A program made the position numbers and the translations under genes. Under the pieces are notes generated by a model that was given only the letters and a program-made list of their open reading frames with translations, searched no databases and was not told where the DNA came from. A DNA stretch of 64,000 bases from Bin5 sp965200615 (GTDB lineage Bacteria > Chloroflexota > Anaerolineae > Caldilineales > Caldilineaceae), in assembly GCA_965200615.1 (NCBI GenBank), contig OZ241377.1, positions 992,001 to 1,056,000 on the forward strand, written 5' to 3'. Shown piece after piece: positions 50,520 to 59,109 of the stretch (its first letter is position 1; every line of letters begins with the position of its first letter).

Positions 50520-51441
50520 ATGCGTTCTAAAATGTCAAGAGTGAATTCTGAGGATAGCCCAAAAACTGCCTTGACTTATCCCCTGCCCACCGATATATTT
50601 CCGCAATTCGTGAATCAGACCCACAGAGGCATTTTTCTGCGCACAGCCGCCATTTTCTATCTCCCGGTCGCGGCACTGTCTTTCCTCTTTGCGGAAAATC
50701 TCGCTACCAGCATCCTCGTTTCTCTGGTGGTCTGGCCTGTCGATGGGATCGTAAGCCTGTCGCTCATTGCCCATTGCATCGATTCTCTGCACGGGCGTCC
50801 TCTTGCCGTCAGGACAGCGGTCATGCGCGGCCTGCGCCGCCTGCCGGCTTATATGGGCCTTGCGGTGGCAGTCTCGGCTGTGATCAGCGGTGCAGCTCTT
50901 GTATTTGCGGCGCCGGTCTGGGTTGGACTCCTGAACTCCGGCGTTTCCCTTGATGAGATTCGTGACGCGTTTTCCGTTCCGGCCAATGTTGACCAGGTGG
51001 GGGTGGGCACCAGAGCGCTGAGCAGCGCTTTGTGGGGCGTTACCGGTCTATGTCTTTGGACTTCTGATTCCAACTGTCCTGTTCTATCTGTCGGCTCGCT
51101 GGCGGTTTGCCGAGGTCGCGTTGATGGCAGAGGGGACTGGGCCGCTGGAAGCCTTGCGCCGCAGCTGGGATCTGAGCCGGGGTTATGTAGTGCGCACCCT
51201 TGGCTATCTCTTACTCATAGGCATAATTTTGGGAATAACCGGCGGTCTGGTCGCAGCGTTCGCGGACTTTGCAACGGGTTCTCTGACCACGGCCGCTGAT
51301 CAGTCAAGGATGTTCGGTTTCAATTTTGCTGTTTCGAAGCTGATGTCCATTATCGCCGCGCCGTTCTACGTCAGCGCGATCGTTCTGTACTATTTCGATC
51401 TGCGGATGCGAAAAGAGGAGTACAGTTTTGGAACCGTGTAA
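50520..51441 (+). pseudogene. frameshifted multi-pass membrane protein, paralogue of 52212
   Basis: Two overlapping frames together match the intact gene at 52212 along its full length. The first frame (from 50520) covers GIFLRTAAIFYLPVAALSFLFAENL to ALWGVTG. The second frame then continues as VYVFGLLIPTVLFYLSARWRF to YYFDLRMRKEEYSFG, ending at 51441. A single-base indel near 51040-51055 separates them. The two paralogues share the signature GTGPLEALRRSWDLSRG / GTGPLESLARSWDLSRD. A sequencing error is possible, so the status is not certain. Confidence 0.75.
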
Positions 51442-51546
51442 TGACTATCTGGGCGGTTGGGCCAGGTCGTGTTGGGGAAGGCAGGGAGTTCTGCATGACA
51501 TGTATTCGAATGCCAAGAAACGGCCGGCGCTTTTCAGGCTCGCGCT

Positions 51547-51762
51547 TTACACTCTCACCATAGCCGCAGAAGACTGCGGTTCGGGAATGGGCAATCCATC
51601 CTCTTTCAACCCCTCAAGATGGAAGGCGATGGCTTCAGAGATCAGCTGGCAAGTTTCCTCGCGTGTCTTTCCCGTTGCAACACAGCCGGGCAGGTCGGGC
51701 ACGTAGGCGCAGTAGTTGTCAGACGCTTTCTCAATTACGACCGCATACTCAAGCCCCATCAT
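51547..51762 (-). CDS. hicB: HicB-family antitoxin
   Basis: A 71-residue HicB antitoxin fold: YAVVIEKASDNYCAYVPDLPGC followed by KTREETCQLISEAIAFHLEGL. The start at 51762 follows GGGAGG and overlaps the toxin stop as ATGA, so the order is toxin first, then antitoxin, as is usual for hicAB. The short form lacks the C-terminal DNA-binding domain of longer HicB proteins. It neutralises the HicA ribonuclease. Confidence 0.88.
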   Translation of the reverse strand: MMGLEYAVVIEKASDNYCAYVPDLPGCVATGKTREETCQLISEAIAFHLEGLKEDGLPIPEPQSSAAMVRV

Positions 51763-51965
51763 CTGTTCCCTCCCTCTCTGAGTCCGGCTTGTCTCAAAAT
51801 ACTGTTCCATGTTTTTGGGTTCAAATCATCTCGGCCATGTCCCGCAATCGTGACGCGCCCTGGCTTTATAGGATGTTTGTATTGCCGGTGGCTCCCTCTA
51901 GTCCTGACAAGCTCCCATCCATCCTCTTCTATCATCCTTATAGCATCCCGCACTTTGACTGCCAT
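51759..51965 (-). CDS. hicA: HicA-family mRNA interferase toxin
   Basis: A 68-residue HicA toxin with the dsRNA-binding-like fold. The catalytic histidine is His26 in TRGSHRQYKHP, and KPGRVTIAGHGRDDLNPKTWNSILRQAGL completes the domain. Such toxins cleave mRNA and tmRNA. The pair lies between the frameshifted membrane-protein gene and its intact paralogue, on the opposite strand. Confidence 0.9.
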   Translation of the reverse strand: MAVKVRDAIRMIEEDGWELVRTRGSHRQYKHPIKPGRVTIAGHGRDDLNPKTWNSILRQAGLREGGNR

Positions 51966-51989
51966 GGCACCGTCCCGTAGATGTCAGCC

Positions 51990-51995
51990 AGTATA
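51990..51995 (-). promoter_or_regulatory. -10 box candidate of hicAB inside a palindrome
   Basis: TATACT (51995-51990 on the minus strand) lies about 25 bases upstream of the hicA start and forms the palindrome AGTATACT with its neighbours. No good -35 box is present at 17 bases. Confidence 0.35.
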
Positions 51996-52211
51996 CTCTA
52001 TGCGTTGTACACAGGCCAGCGATTCACATAGTCATCCATCTCCACACCAGAGAACCGTTCCAAAAACGGGAGATAAGCAATCTATGGAATACCAGTTACA
52101 ATGTCGGAAGATGATTGCTGTGAAAATGAACTTCGGCCTGTCTAAAGACTTCCTCGACTCCAGCAGAGGAAGGAACTGTTCTGTGCTGCACGAGAACTGG
52201 ACATCTCCACA

Positions 52212-53126
52212 ATGCAAACTTCCATAACGCCCACTCCATTGACTGTCGGCAAACTGCTGGGGCGCACGGTTGGAATCTATCGTACCCACATCGGAGTTTT
52301 TCTGCGTACATCCGCCATCTTCTACTTCCCGGTCGCCATACTTTCCTTCTTATTTGTAGAGGACGTCTTAACCACCACAATCTTCACTTTCGTCATTTTT
52401 CCCATCGAAGCACTTGTAAGCCTGTCGCTCATTTCCCACTGCGTCGAACTGTTGCATGGGCGTCCTCCAGCCGTCAAAGCAGCTATCGGGCGGGGTCTCC
52501 GTCGCTTGCCGGCTGACATCGGCATGATGGTTGCTTCGGGGGCAGTGTACGTCGGCGCAACCGCTATATTGATGATACCGATTTGGGTTGGGCTCTTCAG
52601 GACCGACTTTCCTCTCGGAGAAATTCGTGACGCACTCTCTGTTCCTTACAAACCTGGCGACATGGAGTCCGTCACGAACGTGCTGGGAAATGCCTTGTGG
52701 GGAGGCTTCGGTTCTTGCCTTACCGGACTCTTGATCCTGATCGCTTTTCTCTATCTGTCTGCTCGCTGGATAGTTGCCGAGACCGCGCTGATGGTGGAAG
52801 GGACCGGTCCGCTGGAATCCCTGGCGCGCAGCTGGGATCTGAGCCGGGACTTCGTTCTGCGATCCGTTGGCTATCTCTTGCTCCTGTCCATTGTTATGGG
52901 ATTGGGCGGCGGTCTGGTCGGCGGTCTGATCGGAGCTCTGGTGGGTTTTGCGTCGGTTACCCTGCTCTCGGCTTATGATCAGTCAACGCAGTTTGGTTTC
53001 GATAATGCGGTCTCGACTCTGTTGAACATCTTCATCATGCCGTTCTATGTCACCGCGCTCGTTGTGTACTATTTCGATCTGCGGGCGCGTAAAGAGAAGT
53101 ACGAATTTGGAGTCGAGCAAGGATGA
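52212..53126 (+). CDS. multi-pass membrane protein (glycerophosphodiester phosphodiesterase-membrane-domain-like)
   Basis: A 304-residue integral membrane protein with six or so hydrophobic segments (ILSFLFVEDVLTTTIFTFVI, VASGAVYVGATAILMIPIWVGLF, TGLLILIAFLYLSARWIVAE and the glycine-rich GLGGGLVGGLIGALVGF). The polar motif GTGPLESLARSWDLSR before the fifth helix, and a cytoplasmic YYFDLRARKEK tail, recall the DUF975/GDPD membrane-domain-like proteins of unknown function. It is the intact copy of a tandem pair; the upstream copy at 50520 is frameshifted. Substrate and function are unknown. Confidence 0.72.
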   Translation: MQTSITPTPLTVGKLLGRTVGIYRTHIGVFLRTSAIFYFPVAILSFLFVEDVLTTTIFTFVIFPIEALVSLSLISHCVELLHGRPPAVKAAIGRGLRRLPADIGMMVASGAVYVGATAILMIPIWVGLFRTDFPLGEIRDALSVPYKPGDMESVTNVLGNALWGGFGSCLTGLLILIAFLYLSARWIVAETALMVEGTGPLESLARSWDLSRDFVLRSVGYLLLLSIVMGLGGGLVGGLIGALVGFASVTLLSAYDQSTQFGFDNAVSTLLNIFIMPFYVTALVVYYFDLRARKEKYEFGVEQG

Positions 53127-53189
53127 ACCGCTGCCACATGCATTAGCCTGTAGTCCGGTTCTCGCGGCCACACACAAGGACAGCGATCA

Positions 53190-53771
53190 ATGCAAGAAAA
53201 CAGAACGAGCGCGCGCACTAAGGCTCTTCTGTTGGCATTGATCTCGCTGGCGGCCGTAGCACTCCTCGCCGGCCTGTTCAGTGGACTGGAATTTTTCCCA
53301 TCTGGAGAAGATTACAATCAGACAACCTACGAACAACAATCGCCGCCGCCACCAGCCCCACCGACTGACACACCTATATCTGTCGCAAGCAACCCTGGCT
53401 TTACGGTAGACGCGGACAATGTAGAAGTTCGATCCGGCCCCAGTACGGAATACCGGGTAATCGGTGTCGTCAACCGGGGTCAGACGTTCACGCCAAACGG
53501 ACGAACTCACGAGGGTGACTGGTTACAGTTTCCCTGGGAGGGTATGGATGGTTGGGCGCATACCCAGCAGCTGACTGTCACCGGCTCGGGTCAACTCCCC
53601 GTAGTGGGGCGCATCCCCCCTCCTCTACCACTTGATTCATCTCCACCCGACTCACCACCACCACCTGGTTCATCCCCGCCTGATTCGCCCCCGCCTGATT
53701 CACCTCCTCCAGACTCGTCCACTCCCGATTCGTCTCCTGCCGGTCCATCCGGCCCTCCGCCGTCCAGATAG
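53190..53771 (+). CDS. membrane-anchored bacterial SH3-domain protein with proline-rich tail
   Basis: A 193-residue protein. An N-terminal anchor helix (ALLLALISLAAVALLAGLFSGL, about 9-30) is followed by a linker and an SH3b domain (DNVEVRSGPSTEYRVIGVVNRG to EGDWLQFPWEGMDGWAHTQQL, about 75-130). The tail repeats PPDSPPP-like units about six times, encoded by imperfect tandem DNA repeats at 53625-53740. SH3b domains usually bind cell-wall peptides. The ribosome-binding site AAGGA precedes ATG 53190. The proline/aspartate repeat tail may span the envelope. Confidence 0.75.
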   Translation: MQENRTSARTKALLLALISLAAVALLAGLFSGLEFFPSGEDYNQTTYEQQSPPPPAPPTDTPISVASNPGFTVDADNVEVRSGPSTEYRVIGVVNRGQTFTPNGRTHEGDWLQFPWEGMDGWAHTQQLTVTGSGQLPVVGRIPPPLPLDSSPPDSPPPPGSSPPDSPPPDSPPPDSSTPDSSPAGPSGPPPSR

Positions 53772-53960
53772 TGAATGCGGTCGGATCGATGTGACTGCCT
53801 CCGAGAAGAGGACCAGCCGCGTTGAGTTGTCCGTACTCGAAAAGCCGTGGGACGAGATGGGGCGCGTGCGTTGCCCTGTACGTGATCGGAAATACGCAGT
53901 ACACTTAGCGCGACAAGCCTGAACTGAAAACATCCCCCGATCACCAACGGAGGCCGCCCC

Positions 53961-55493
53961 ATGAACCTCAACCTCCCGTCCACCGCAGTCCCCGACCGCG
54001 TCTCCATCACCGGCCCCCTGCCCGCAAATACGCGCGCCACCTACGCAGAACTCGACGGCCCCGGCTGCATCCAGCACATCTGGGTCGTCCTCGCCCGCCC
54101 GGAAAACCTGCCCATGGCCAGCCGAAAGGCCATCATCCGCATCTACTTCGACGACGAACCCGTCCCCTACGTCGAAGCGCCCGTCGGCGACTTCTTCGGC
54201 GTCATGCACGGCCTCGGCTGGTACCCGATCGACACTCACTTCCTCTCCGTCAAGGCCTGGAACGGCTACAACTGTTACTTCCCCATGCCCTTCGCCCGCT
54301 CCGCCCGCGTCGAGTTCGAAGCCGGCCCCGAAGAAAACCGCGCCTACCTGCAGGTCGACTGGCGCCGCTATCCCGGCCAGACCCTGCACGAGCCGCGCCG
54401 CTTTTGCGCCCGCTGGCGCCGCGAAATGCCCACCCAGCGCTACGGCGAGGAGTTCCTCATGCTCGACGCCGACGGGCCCGGCCAGCTCCTCGGCTTTGTC
54501 TACGGCGTCCGCCTCCTCGACGACACCGACCGCTGGAGCCACGGCGGCGCCGAAAATATCTACATCGACGGCCAGGGCGAGCGCCCCGTCTTCCTGCGGG
54601 GCATCGGCGGCGAGGACACCTTCGGCGCAGGCTACGGCGGCGCCCTCCACCCGCCCGAAACACACCACTACGCCGCCATGCCCTACTACGTCCACGACGA
54701 CGTCGGTGAAGCCCGCCCCGCCCAGCGCCTCGTCGGCTACCGCTTCTTCGAGAAGGACACGCTCCCCTTCAGCAGCTCCATCCACATGCGCTTCGGCTGC
54801 ATGGCCAACGACATCTGCTCCACCACCTACTGGTACCAGGAAAGCCCGGTCCGTCCCTTCTTCGCTATGCCCGACTGGCCGCAGCTGCTCCCCGGCATAG
54901 AGCTGCCCCGCGACACGCACGACCTCGCCCTTCCTGAAAGCGGCAGGTGGTGGCTCTGCGGCCCCTTCGCCAACCACGACGGCCAGGCCATGACCGCAAC
55001 CCTTCCCCCGGAGACCGCCTTCGAGCCCGGCGCGACATACGACGGCCTCCACGGCGCCGAGTCCACCTGGCTCTCCGATGGTTCGAGAGAGCATGGCCGC
55101 GACAGGGCCCGCTGGGTACGCCGCGCCGCCCACCACGGCTTCATCGACTTCAACCACCTCTTCCGCCCCTGGGGCCGCGGCGTCGGCAAGACCGACACCG
55201 GCGCCGCCCTCGCGCGCTGCATCCTCCACGCACCCGCGGACACGGAGGCCACCCTCCACCTCGCGTGGGACGACGCCCTCACCCTGCGCGTCAACGACGA
55301 CCATTTCGACCTCGGTCATAATTACGCCTTCCGCAGCCGCAGCCTGCCCGTACAACTGCGCGGCGGCGCCAACACAGTCATCCTCAAGCTCAGCAACGAC
55401 GCCGGCTCAAATCACGGCGGCTGGGCCTTCGCCTTCCGCGCCCAAACCGCCGACGGCACAGTACTGACTCCGCGGGCGGACGGCGCAGAGTGA
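53961..55493 (+). CDS. DUF2961 / GH172-like protein
   Basis: A 510-residue protein with the DUF2961 (glycoside hydrolase family 172-like) jelly-roll fold. Typical blocks are CIQHIWVVLARPE, IRIYFDDEPVPYVEAPVGDFFG and NCYFPMPFARSARVEFE, then GGEDTFGAGYGGALHPPET and a second sandwich domain with LHLAWDDALTLRVNDDHFD. Acidic residues in VEAPVGDFFG and GGEDTFG are candidates for catalysis. Characterised GH172 members act on fructofuranose or arabinofuranose linkages. It has no signal peptide and a good GGAGG site. It returns to the GC-rich style of the sugar genes. Confidence 0.83.
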   Translation: MNLNLPSTAVPDRVSITGPLPANTRATYAELDGPGCIQHIWVVLARPENLPMASRKAIIRIYFDDEPVPYVEAPVGDFFGVMHGLGWYPIDTHFLSVKAWNGYNCYFPMPFARSARVEFEAGPEENRAYLQVDWRRYPGQTLHEPRRFCARWRREMPTQRYGEEFLMLDADGPGQLLGFVYGVRLLDDTDRWSHGGAENIYIDGQGERPVFLRGIGGEDTFGAGYGGALHPPETHHYAAMPYYVHDDVGEARPAQRLVGYRFFEKDTLPFSSSIHMRFGCMANDICSTTYWYQESPVRPFFAMPDWPQLLPGIELPRDTHDLALPESGRWWLCGPFANHDGQAMTATLPPETAFEPGATYDGLHGAESTWLSDGSREHGRDRARWVRRAAHHGFIDFNHLFRPWGRGVGKTDTGAALARCILHAPADTEATLHLAWDDALTLRVNDDHFDLGHNYAFRSRSLPVQLRGGANTVILKLSNDAGSNHGGWAFAFRAQTADGTVLTPRADGAE

Positions 55494-56042
55494 GTAGCGC
55501 TGCGGGAAGCCGGCTACTGGCTCGGCCCGGAGATTTTCGACTGCGCCCAGGAAATGCAGCGCCTGGGCAAACAGTACGGCGACAAATTCGAAGGCGATTA
55601 TTGGCCGGATTGGGCCGGTTTTTGGCGATTTTGGTCGTTGCGAGGGGTTGAGGGCGCGGCCTGGGTTCTGTGCGGGCGGGACGGTTTTCGTGTTCCCGGA
55701 CCGGCCGGCGGCTGGCTGAGGGTGGGGGCGTCTTTGTGTCCGCAGGTACGATAGGAGCTTGCGTTTTTCAACGGCCAGCCCGCCACGCGCCGGCAATGCC
55801 GGCGCGCTCTCGCCATGCTCTCATGCTTCGAGCTCGTCGGGAACAGACTCGGCAGAGGCGACAGACACGGCATCCTCCATGCCGCAGGCGGAGCGCAACG
55901 AGAATCCCATCAAAACGCGCGATACCGTGGCCGGGAACGACTCCTGGCGGTCGGGTTCGGCTAACTTTCAGCGCTCTCTCTGTTGAGCCGTTGAATGGAA
56001 TACGAACGCCGAATTCCCGTCGTAGTGCCGGGACGCTCTTTC
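55494..56042. other. gene-poor stretch with a coding remnant and a hairpin
   Basis: No intact gene is seen. Between 55503 and 55620 a plus-strand frame reads like part of a real protein (LREAGYWLGPEIFDCAQEM, then RLGKQYGDKFEGDYWPDW) without a start or plausible end; it may be a remnant of a longer gene. At 55786-55806 CGCGCCGGC-AAT-GCCGGCGCG forms a perfect 9-pair stem. The rest has no recognisable content. Confidence 0.45.
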
Positions 56043-56237
56043 AGAGCCTGTTTGAAAATTCACCCGACTTGCCGTCCTGATTGATTATGCGACTGTACCT
56101 ATCTGAATTTCCGACGAAATCTGCGTTCTTGTCATGGAAGTCAAGCGGATTTCATTGGAGTGAGGGCTGCTATTACGAAAAATCTGAAGGGCACAACTTG
56201 GATTCTTCGACCAAGCAGGAATTTTCAAACACCCTCT
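56043..56237. mobile_element. MITE-like element with 19-bp terminal inverted repeats
   Basis: AGAGCCTGTTTGAAAATTC (56043-56061) and the reverse complement of 56219-56237 (AGAGGGTGTTTGAAAATTC) match at 17 of 19 positions. The 195-base element between them has no meaningful coding frame. This is the layout of a miniature inverted-repeat transposable element that would need a transposase encoded elsewhere. I see no certain target duplication. Confidence 0.72.
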
Positions 56238-56382
56238 ATCAATTATGTGCCGTGCGAATACCCCCAGCCCAACAAGGACTGCTAAGCAGATTAGGGAGAA
56301 ATAGAGCTCTATCATCGTTATGGTGCGGTTGGCCTAGTTGAGGGGTGGGTAAAACTTACTCCTGCGTATCAACTGTAATGAT

Positions 56383-56685
56383 CTAACTCAACAGAGTTTG
56401 CGCTGCGGCCCTGCCTGCATCCGTGATCCGTCGCCATCCACGGTTGCCACTCCGTCCCCCTGAGTGCCTTTCAGGGACACCCTCAATAAGCCTCCGGTGA
56501 CTCAAAATGTTTTGAATTCCGTCTGAAAGCCGTCGAGTTTCCCTGCTAAGATCATCGTCGTTCGTAATCAACTCTTCTTCTTTCAACAGCCTTAAAAGAT
56601 TGACCATGTCTCCATTTTCCACGCCGTCGTTACCAAAGCGATCTGCGAGGTAATAGATGATAAGTGCTAAATTCTCTTCTCGCAT
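56383..56685 (-). CDS. small winged-helix-like protein of unknown function
   Basis: A 100-residue soluble protein with an excellent ribosome-binding site (AAAGGAG six bases before ATG 56685). It has three predicted helices (ENLALIIYYLADRF, GDMVNLLRLLKEEELI, RETRRLSDGIQNILSHRRLIEG) and a basic turn GNRGWRRITDAGRAAAQ, which resembles the wing and last helix of a winged-helix domain. It may be a small DNA-binding or accessory protein. I do not recognise a named family. Confidence 0.55.
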   Translation of the reverse strand: MREENLALIIYYLADRFGNDGVENGDMVNLLRLLKEEELITNDDDLSRETRRLSDGIQNILSHRRLIEGVPERHSGGRSGNRGWRRITDAGRAAAQTLLS

Positions 56686-56816
56686 TTAACTCTCCTTTGA
56701 AATACGCCCCCAACTAGGCTTGCTCATTTTAACCCCTGCCCGCTCTTCGCCGCAAAAGAGAAGGGGGCGGCTGACGTACCCGCTCCCTTCCGACGTGCAT
56801 GCCTCCATTCCCTCGT

Positions 56817-56972
56817 TCACGGCACCCTGTCCTGATCGAGATATTTAGTGATGACCGAGCGGTGAACGCCGATGCGGCGCGCGATCTCGGTGCGGGTCAG
56901 CCCTTCAGGATGGCTCCACAGCAACTGTTCGATCTGGTTGATACGGACAGCTTTGCTCCCGGCCCGTTTCAT
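56817..56972 (-). CDS. short helix-turn-helix protein (truncated WYL/HTH_11-type regulator?)
   Basis: Only 51 residues, starting at 56972 after AGGAGGTG. The sequence INQIEQLLWSHPEGLTRTEIARRIGVHRSVITKYLDQ is a complete winged helix-turn-helix as found at the N-terminus of WYL-domain regulators. The stop follows immediately, so the ligand-binding part (about 250 residues) is absent. It may be a remnant or a stand-alone DNA-binding peptide. A perfect inverted repeat at 57108-57128 lies upstream and could be its operator. Confidence 0.6.
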   Translation of the reverse strand: MKRAGSKAVRINQIEQLLWSHPEGLTRTEIARRIGVHRSVITKYLDQDRVP

Positions 56973-57107
56973 CGCATCACCTCCTGCCGGTCTCCTGTTC
57001 GGCCAGTAAATGTGGTACAGCGTGTTTCCTGACGTGTGCGTTGTCAAGTCCTGCAGGCTCTCTGTTGACGCCGCTCTGACAGCCGACAGTTGCAGTATAG
57101 GGGACAG

Positions 57108-57128
57108 TTGTTGCCGGTACGGCAACAA
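57108..57128. promoter_or_regulatory. perfect 9-bp inverted repeat, operator candidate
   Basis: TTGTTGCCG-GTA-CGGCAACAA is a perfect inverted repeat about 135 bases upstream of the helix-turn-helix gene. No T-run follows, which argues against a terminator. A dimeric regulator, perhaps the neighbouring one, is a plausible ligand. Confidence 0.42.
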
Positions 57129-57230
57129 GATGCAGGAGAATTTCCTTAATTCGGCCGAAGAGCGCGCGCAGGGCTGACCGATCACTCTTCCCGGCAACGA
57201 TATTCGACTCTCCATGGCAGGAGGGTCATG

Positions 57231-57705
57231 CTATGCTTCCAGAACTCCGAGCAAGGACTTCACCGCATCAGCTAGCTTGAATTTGGCTTCAAGATACACT
57301 TGCTGAACCGGCTGATCCTTATCATCGACCTCTACATTTACCGTGCACCTGGTAGCGAGAAGATGCACCTCGTACTCAACGACATACAAGTCGTCATCAA
57401 GCAGATGGTGAAGTCTTGTCGTTGCCGCATAGATGCTGGTTCTTGAATACTGCCCTCGCGCCGAAGATCCGGAATCGCTGTGCGAACCAGATTGGCGAGT
57501 AAGCGTATGCCGAAACCTCTTCCTGATATTGTCGTTTAGGTATTTTCCCTTCGATCGTGCGTTCAGGAACTGTTCATGGATAAACTCTGGAACATTGTAG
57601 TACTGGTGTACTGCGCCGCTCTTGAATTCGACTTCGAGCAAGCCAATTGGAAGCGTCATACCCTATGGACCTGACAGTTGATGATTTCACCCGGTTTAGG
57701 TTCAT
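57231..57705 (-). pseudogene. KTSC-domain protein with N-terminal frameshift
   Basis: The frame from 57659 to 57231 gives LLEVEFKSGAVHQYYNVPEF and NARSKGKYLNDNIRKRF, the body of a KTSC domain, followed by about 80 further residues. The missing domain start is found in another frame beginning at ATG 57705: MNLNRVKSSTVRSIGYDASN, exactly the expected SSxxxSIGYD opening. One indel near 57635-57650 separates them. Either the gene is broken or the shorter product from ATG 57659 is made. KTSC domains are linked to lysyl-tRNA synthetase and nucleic-acid proteins, with unknown function. Confidence 0.68.
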
Positions 57706-57996
57706 TTCTTTCTGTCTCAGTCGTTGACGGGGCAACTAAAAACGCAGTGGCTACAATAGCAGCCCACACAGCGGTCGTCAGCTTTCCGACTTGTCCGCTT
57801 GTCGTTCGCGGCAAGGGTTACGTGGACGGCGGCGCTGACGTGCGCGAGCTCCGCAAGGCCTGCATAGATGAGAGAGTGAGGCCGCCCCCCGGGTCCCGCG
57901 ATTCTTTGATCGTGGCAATAGAAATTTGACGGCAAGCGAAAAATCGTGCAGGACCGAAACCGGCCATTCTTGAAATAGTGGCGCTGGCTTTTGCCT
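57706..57996. other. intergenic region, nothing recognised
   Basis: Open frames on both strands here have no family resemblance or ribosome-binding site. I see no repeat or RNA gene. Confidence 0.45.
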
Positions 57997-58785
57997 CTAT
58001 TCAGATATCCTCAGCTCAATGACTTCGAGAAGTGGCGCGGAGATCATGCGATCCCCTGTTGATTTATAGGTGTGAATGCCATCAACCCGCGCCACAAAAT
58101 CGATTCGGTCTTCTCTAAGAACCCTGGGGTTTGTGTTCTCATAGATCAGGTACCCTACATAGTCATAGGAGGCATCCAGAAAAACCAGAACGAAGTTGTC
58201 AGCTCCTTGAAATACAAGAATATTTGAGTAATAGACCAGTTGGCCTATGTAGTTGTCGTTATACCGAAGAAGGGTTTCAGGATCGACCTCTATCGCATCC
58301 CTGCGGGCATTCTCCCAATCTGTGAGTTCACCCCTGTCCTTCACCGAAACGAGAGTAGCCGAAATCCACGCCTTTTCCCCGTCGTCAGTACAGCAGAACT
58401 GATACCAGCCGCCTGTCTCCTGATACGGCCCGTCTAAAGCGTCACCCTGAGAAACGCTTCCGACAATCGCGTGCTGTGTGCCGGGCCCAGCGCGTACATT
58501 CCCGCGGGCTATCGTAACCACCAGAACGGTGTCAGGCGCTGGTTCTGGCGTCGCCGTTGGGATCGGTGTTGCGGTAGGGGGCGTTTTGGGGGGCGGCGTT
58601 GGCGCGATAGCCGTTTCGATGGCGGCAATGCGGTCGTCATGGCTGTCGACACGCCCTGTGATCTGAGCGATGGCTTCCGCCAGGCTTTCGAGAGTTATGC
58701 CTTCATCCTGGACCCAGGCTACGCCTGAGACGGCGACCAGAACCAGGGCCAGTGCCAACACAGTCCGTACGATTATTGATCTTAT
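57997..58785 (-). CDS. secreted SH3-domain protein, apparent AUA start
   Basis: The protein has a signal-like hydrophobic N-terminus (VLALALVLVAVSGVAW), a short coiled segment, a Pro/Thr linker, an SH3b domain (ARGNVRAGPGTQHAIVGSVSQG to KAWISATLVSV) and a C-terminal domain of about 110 residues that I do not recognise. The first standard start, GTG 58761, has no ribosome-binding site and leaves the signal without basic residues. A perfect GAGGAG (58794-58799) is 8 bases before an in-frame ATA at 58785, which would add eight residues including two arginines. The ATA may be a mutated ATG or a real rare start. Confidence 0.72.
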   Translation of the reverse strand: MRSIIVRTVLALALVLVAVSGVAWVQDEGITLESLAEAIAQITGRVDSHDDRIAAIETAIAPTPPPKTPPTATPIPTATPEPAPDTVLVVTIARGNVRAGPGTQHAIVGSVSQGDALDGPYQETGGWYQFCCTDDGEKAWISATLVSVKDRGELTDWENARRDAIEVDPETLLRYNDNYIGQLVYYSNILVFQGADNFVLVFLDASYDYVGYLIYENTNPRVLREDRIDFVARVDGIHTYKSTGDRMISAPLLEVIELRISE

Positions 58786-58828
58786 TCGTTAATCTCCTCA
58801 TTGATGACGAAGGCGGCATAAGCACCAA

Positions 58829-58834
58829 ATTATA
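58829..58834 (-). promoter_or_regulatory. -10 box candidate for the SH3-domain gene
   Basis: A perfect TATAAT on the minus strand, 44 bases upstream of the apparent start at 58785. The -35 region is not clear. Confidence 0.4.
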
Positions 58835-58982
58835 TCTCACCCATATGTCATCAGCGTGTCATATTGCCGTGTTTTCGTGGCAATACCGTGTCAATATGTG
58901 GCGTGAGAGGAGACGGCGCGAGGAACAAGACGGCGTTGGACCCGAAAAGAGCGCCTGGCAGTCCTGGATTGGGGGCGGGAAA

Positions 58983-59008
58983 GGGCAGGCACAAGGCCTG
59001 CCCCTACC
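58983..59008 (-). repeat. GTAG-footed REP-like hairpin
   Basis: On the minus strand: GGTAGGGGCAGGC, loop CTTGT, then GCCTGCCC. It is the same element as 34160-34187 with a changed but still complementary arm, which indicates selection for the hairpin. Confidence 0.68.
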
Positions 59009-59080
59009 GGAACGTTTTGGCAATTGGGAAGCAGGAGGGCTCGTCGGCATTGTGGACTGCGCCCGGGAATTCCGGCGTCT

Positions 59081-59109
59081 TTGACGCGCTGTTCTGACAC
59101 GTGTACAAT
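59081..59109 (+). promoter_or_regulatory. sigma-70-type promoter for the LLM/molybdenum hydroxylase genes
   Basis: TTGACG (59081-59086), exactly 17 bases, TACAAT (59104-59109). The leader to ATG 59240 is about 125 bases. Confidence 0.65.

Noticed and set aside
53625..53740. Collagen-like or mobile repeat
   Set aside because: It is an in-frame proline/aspartate/serine linker of the SH3 protein encoded by simple imperfect repeats.
57678..57929. 83-residue plus-strand frame
   Set aside because: No family match or ribosome-binding site; it overlaps the frameshifted KTSC gene start.
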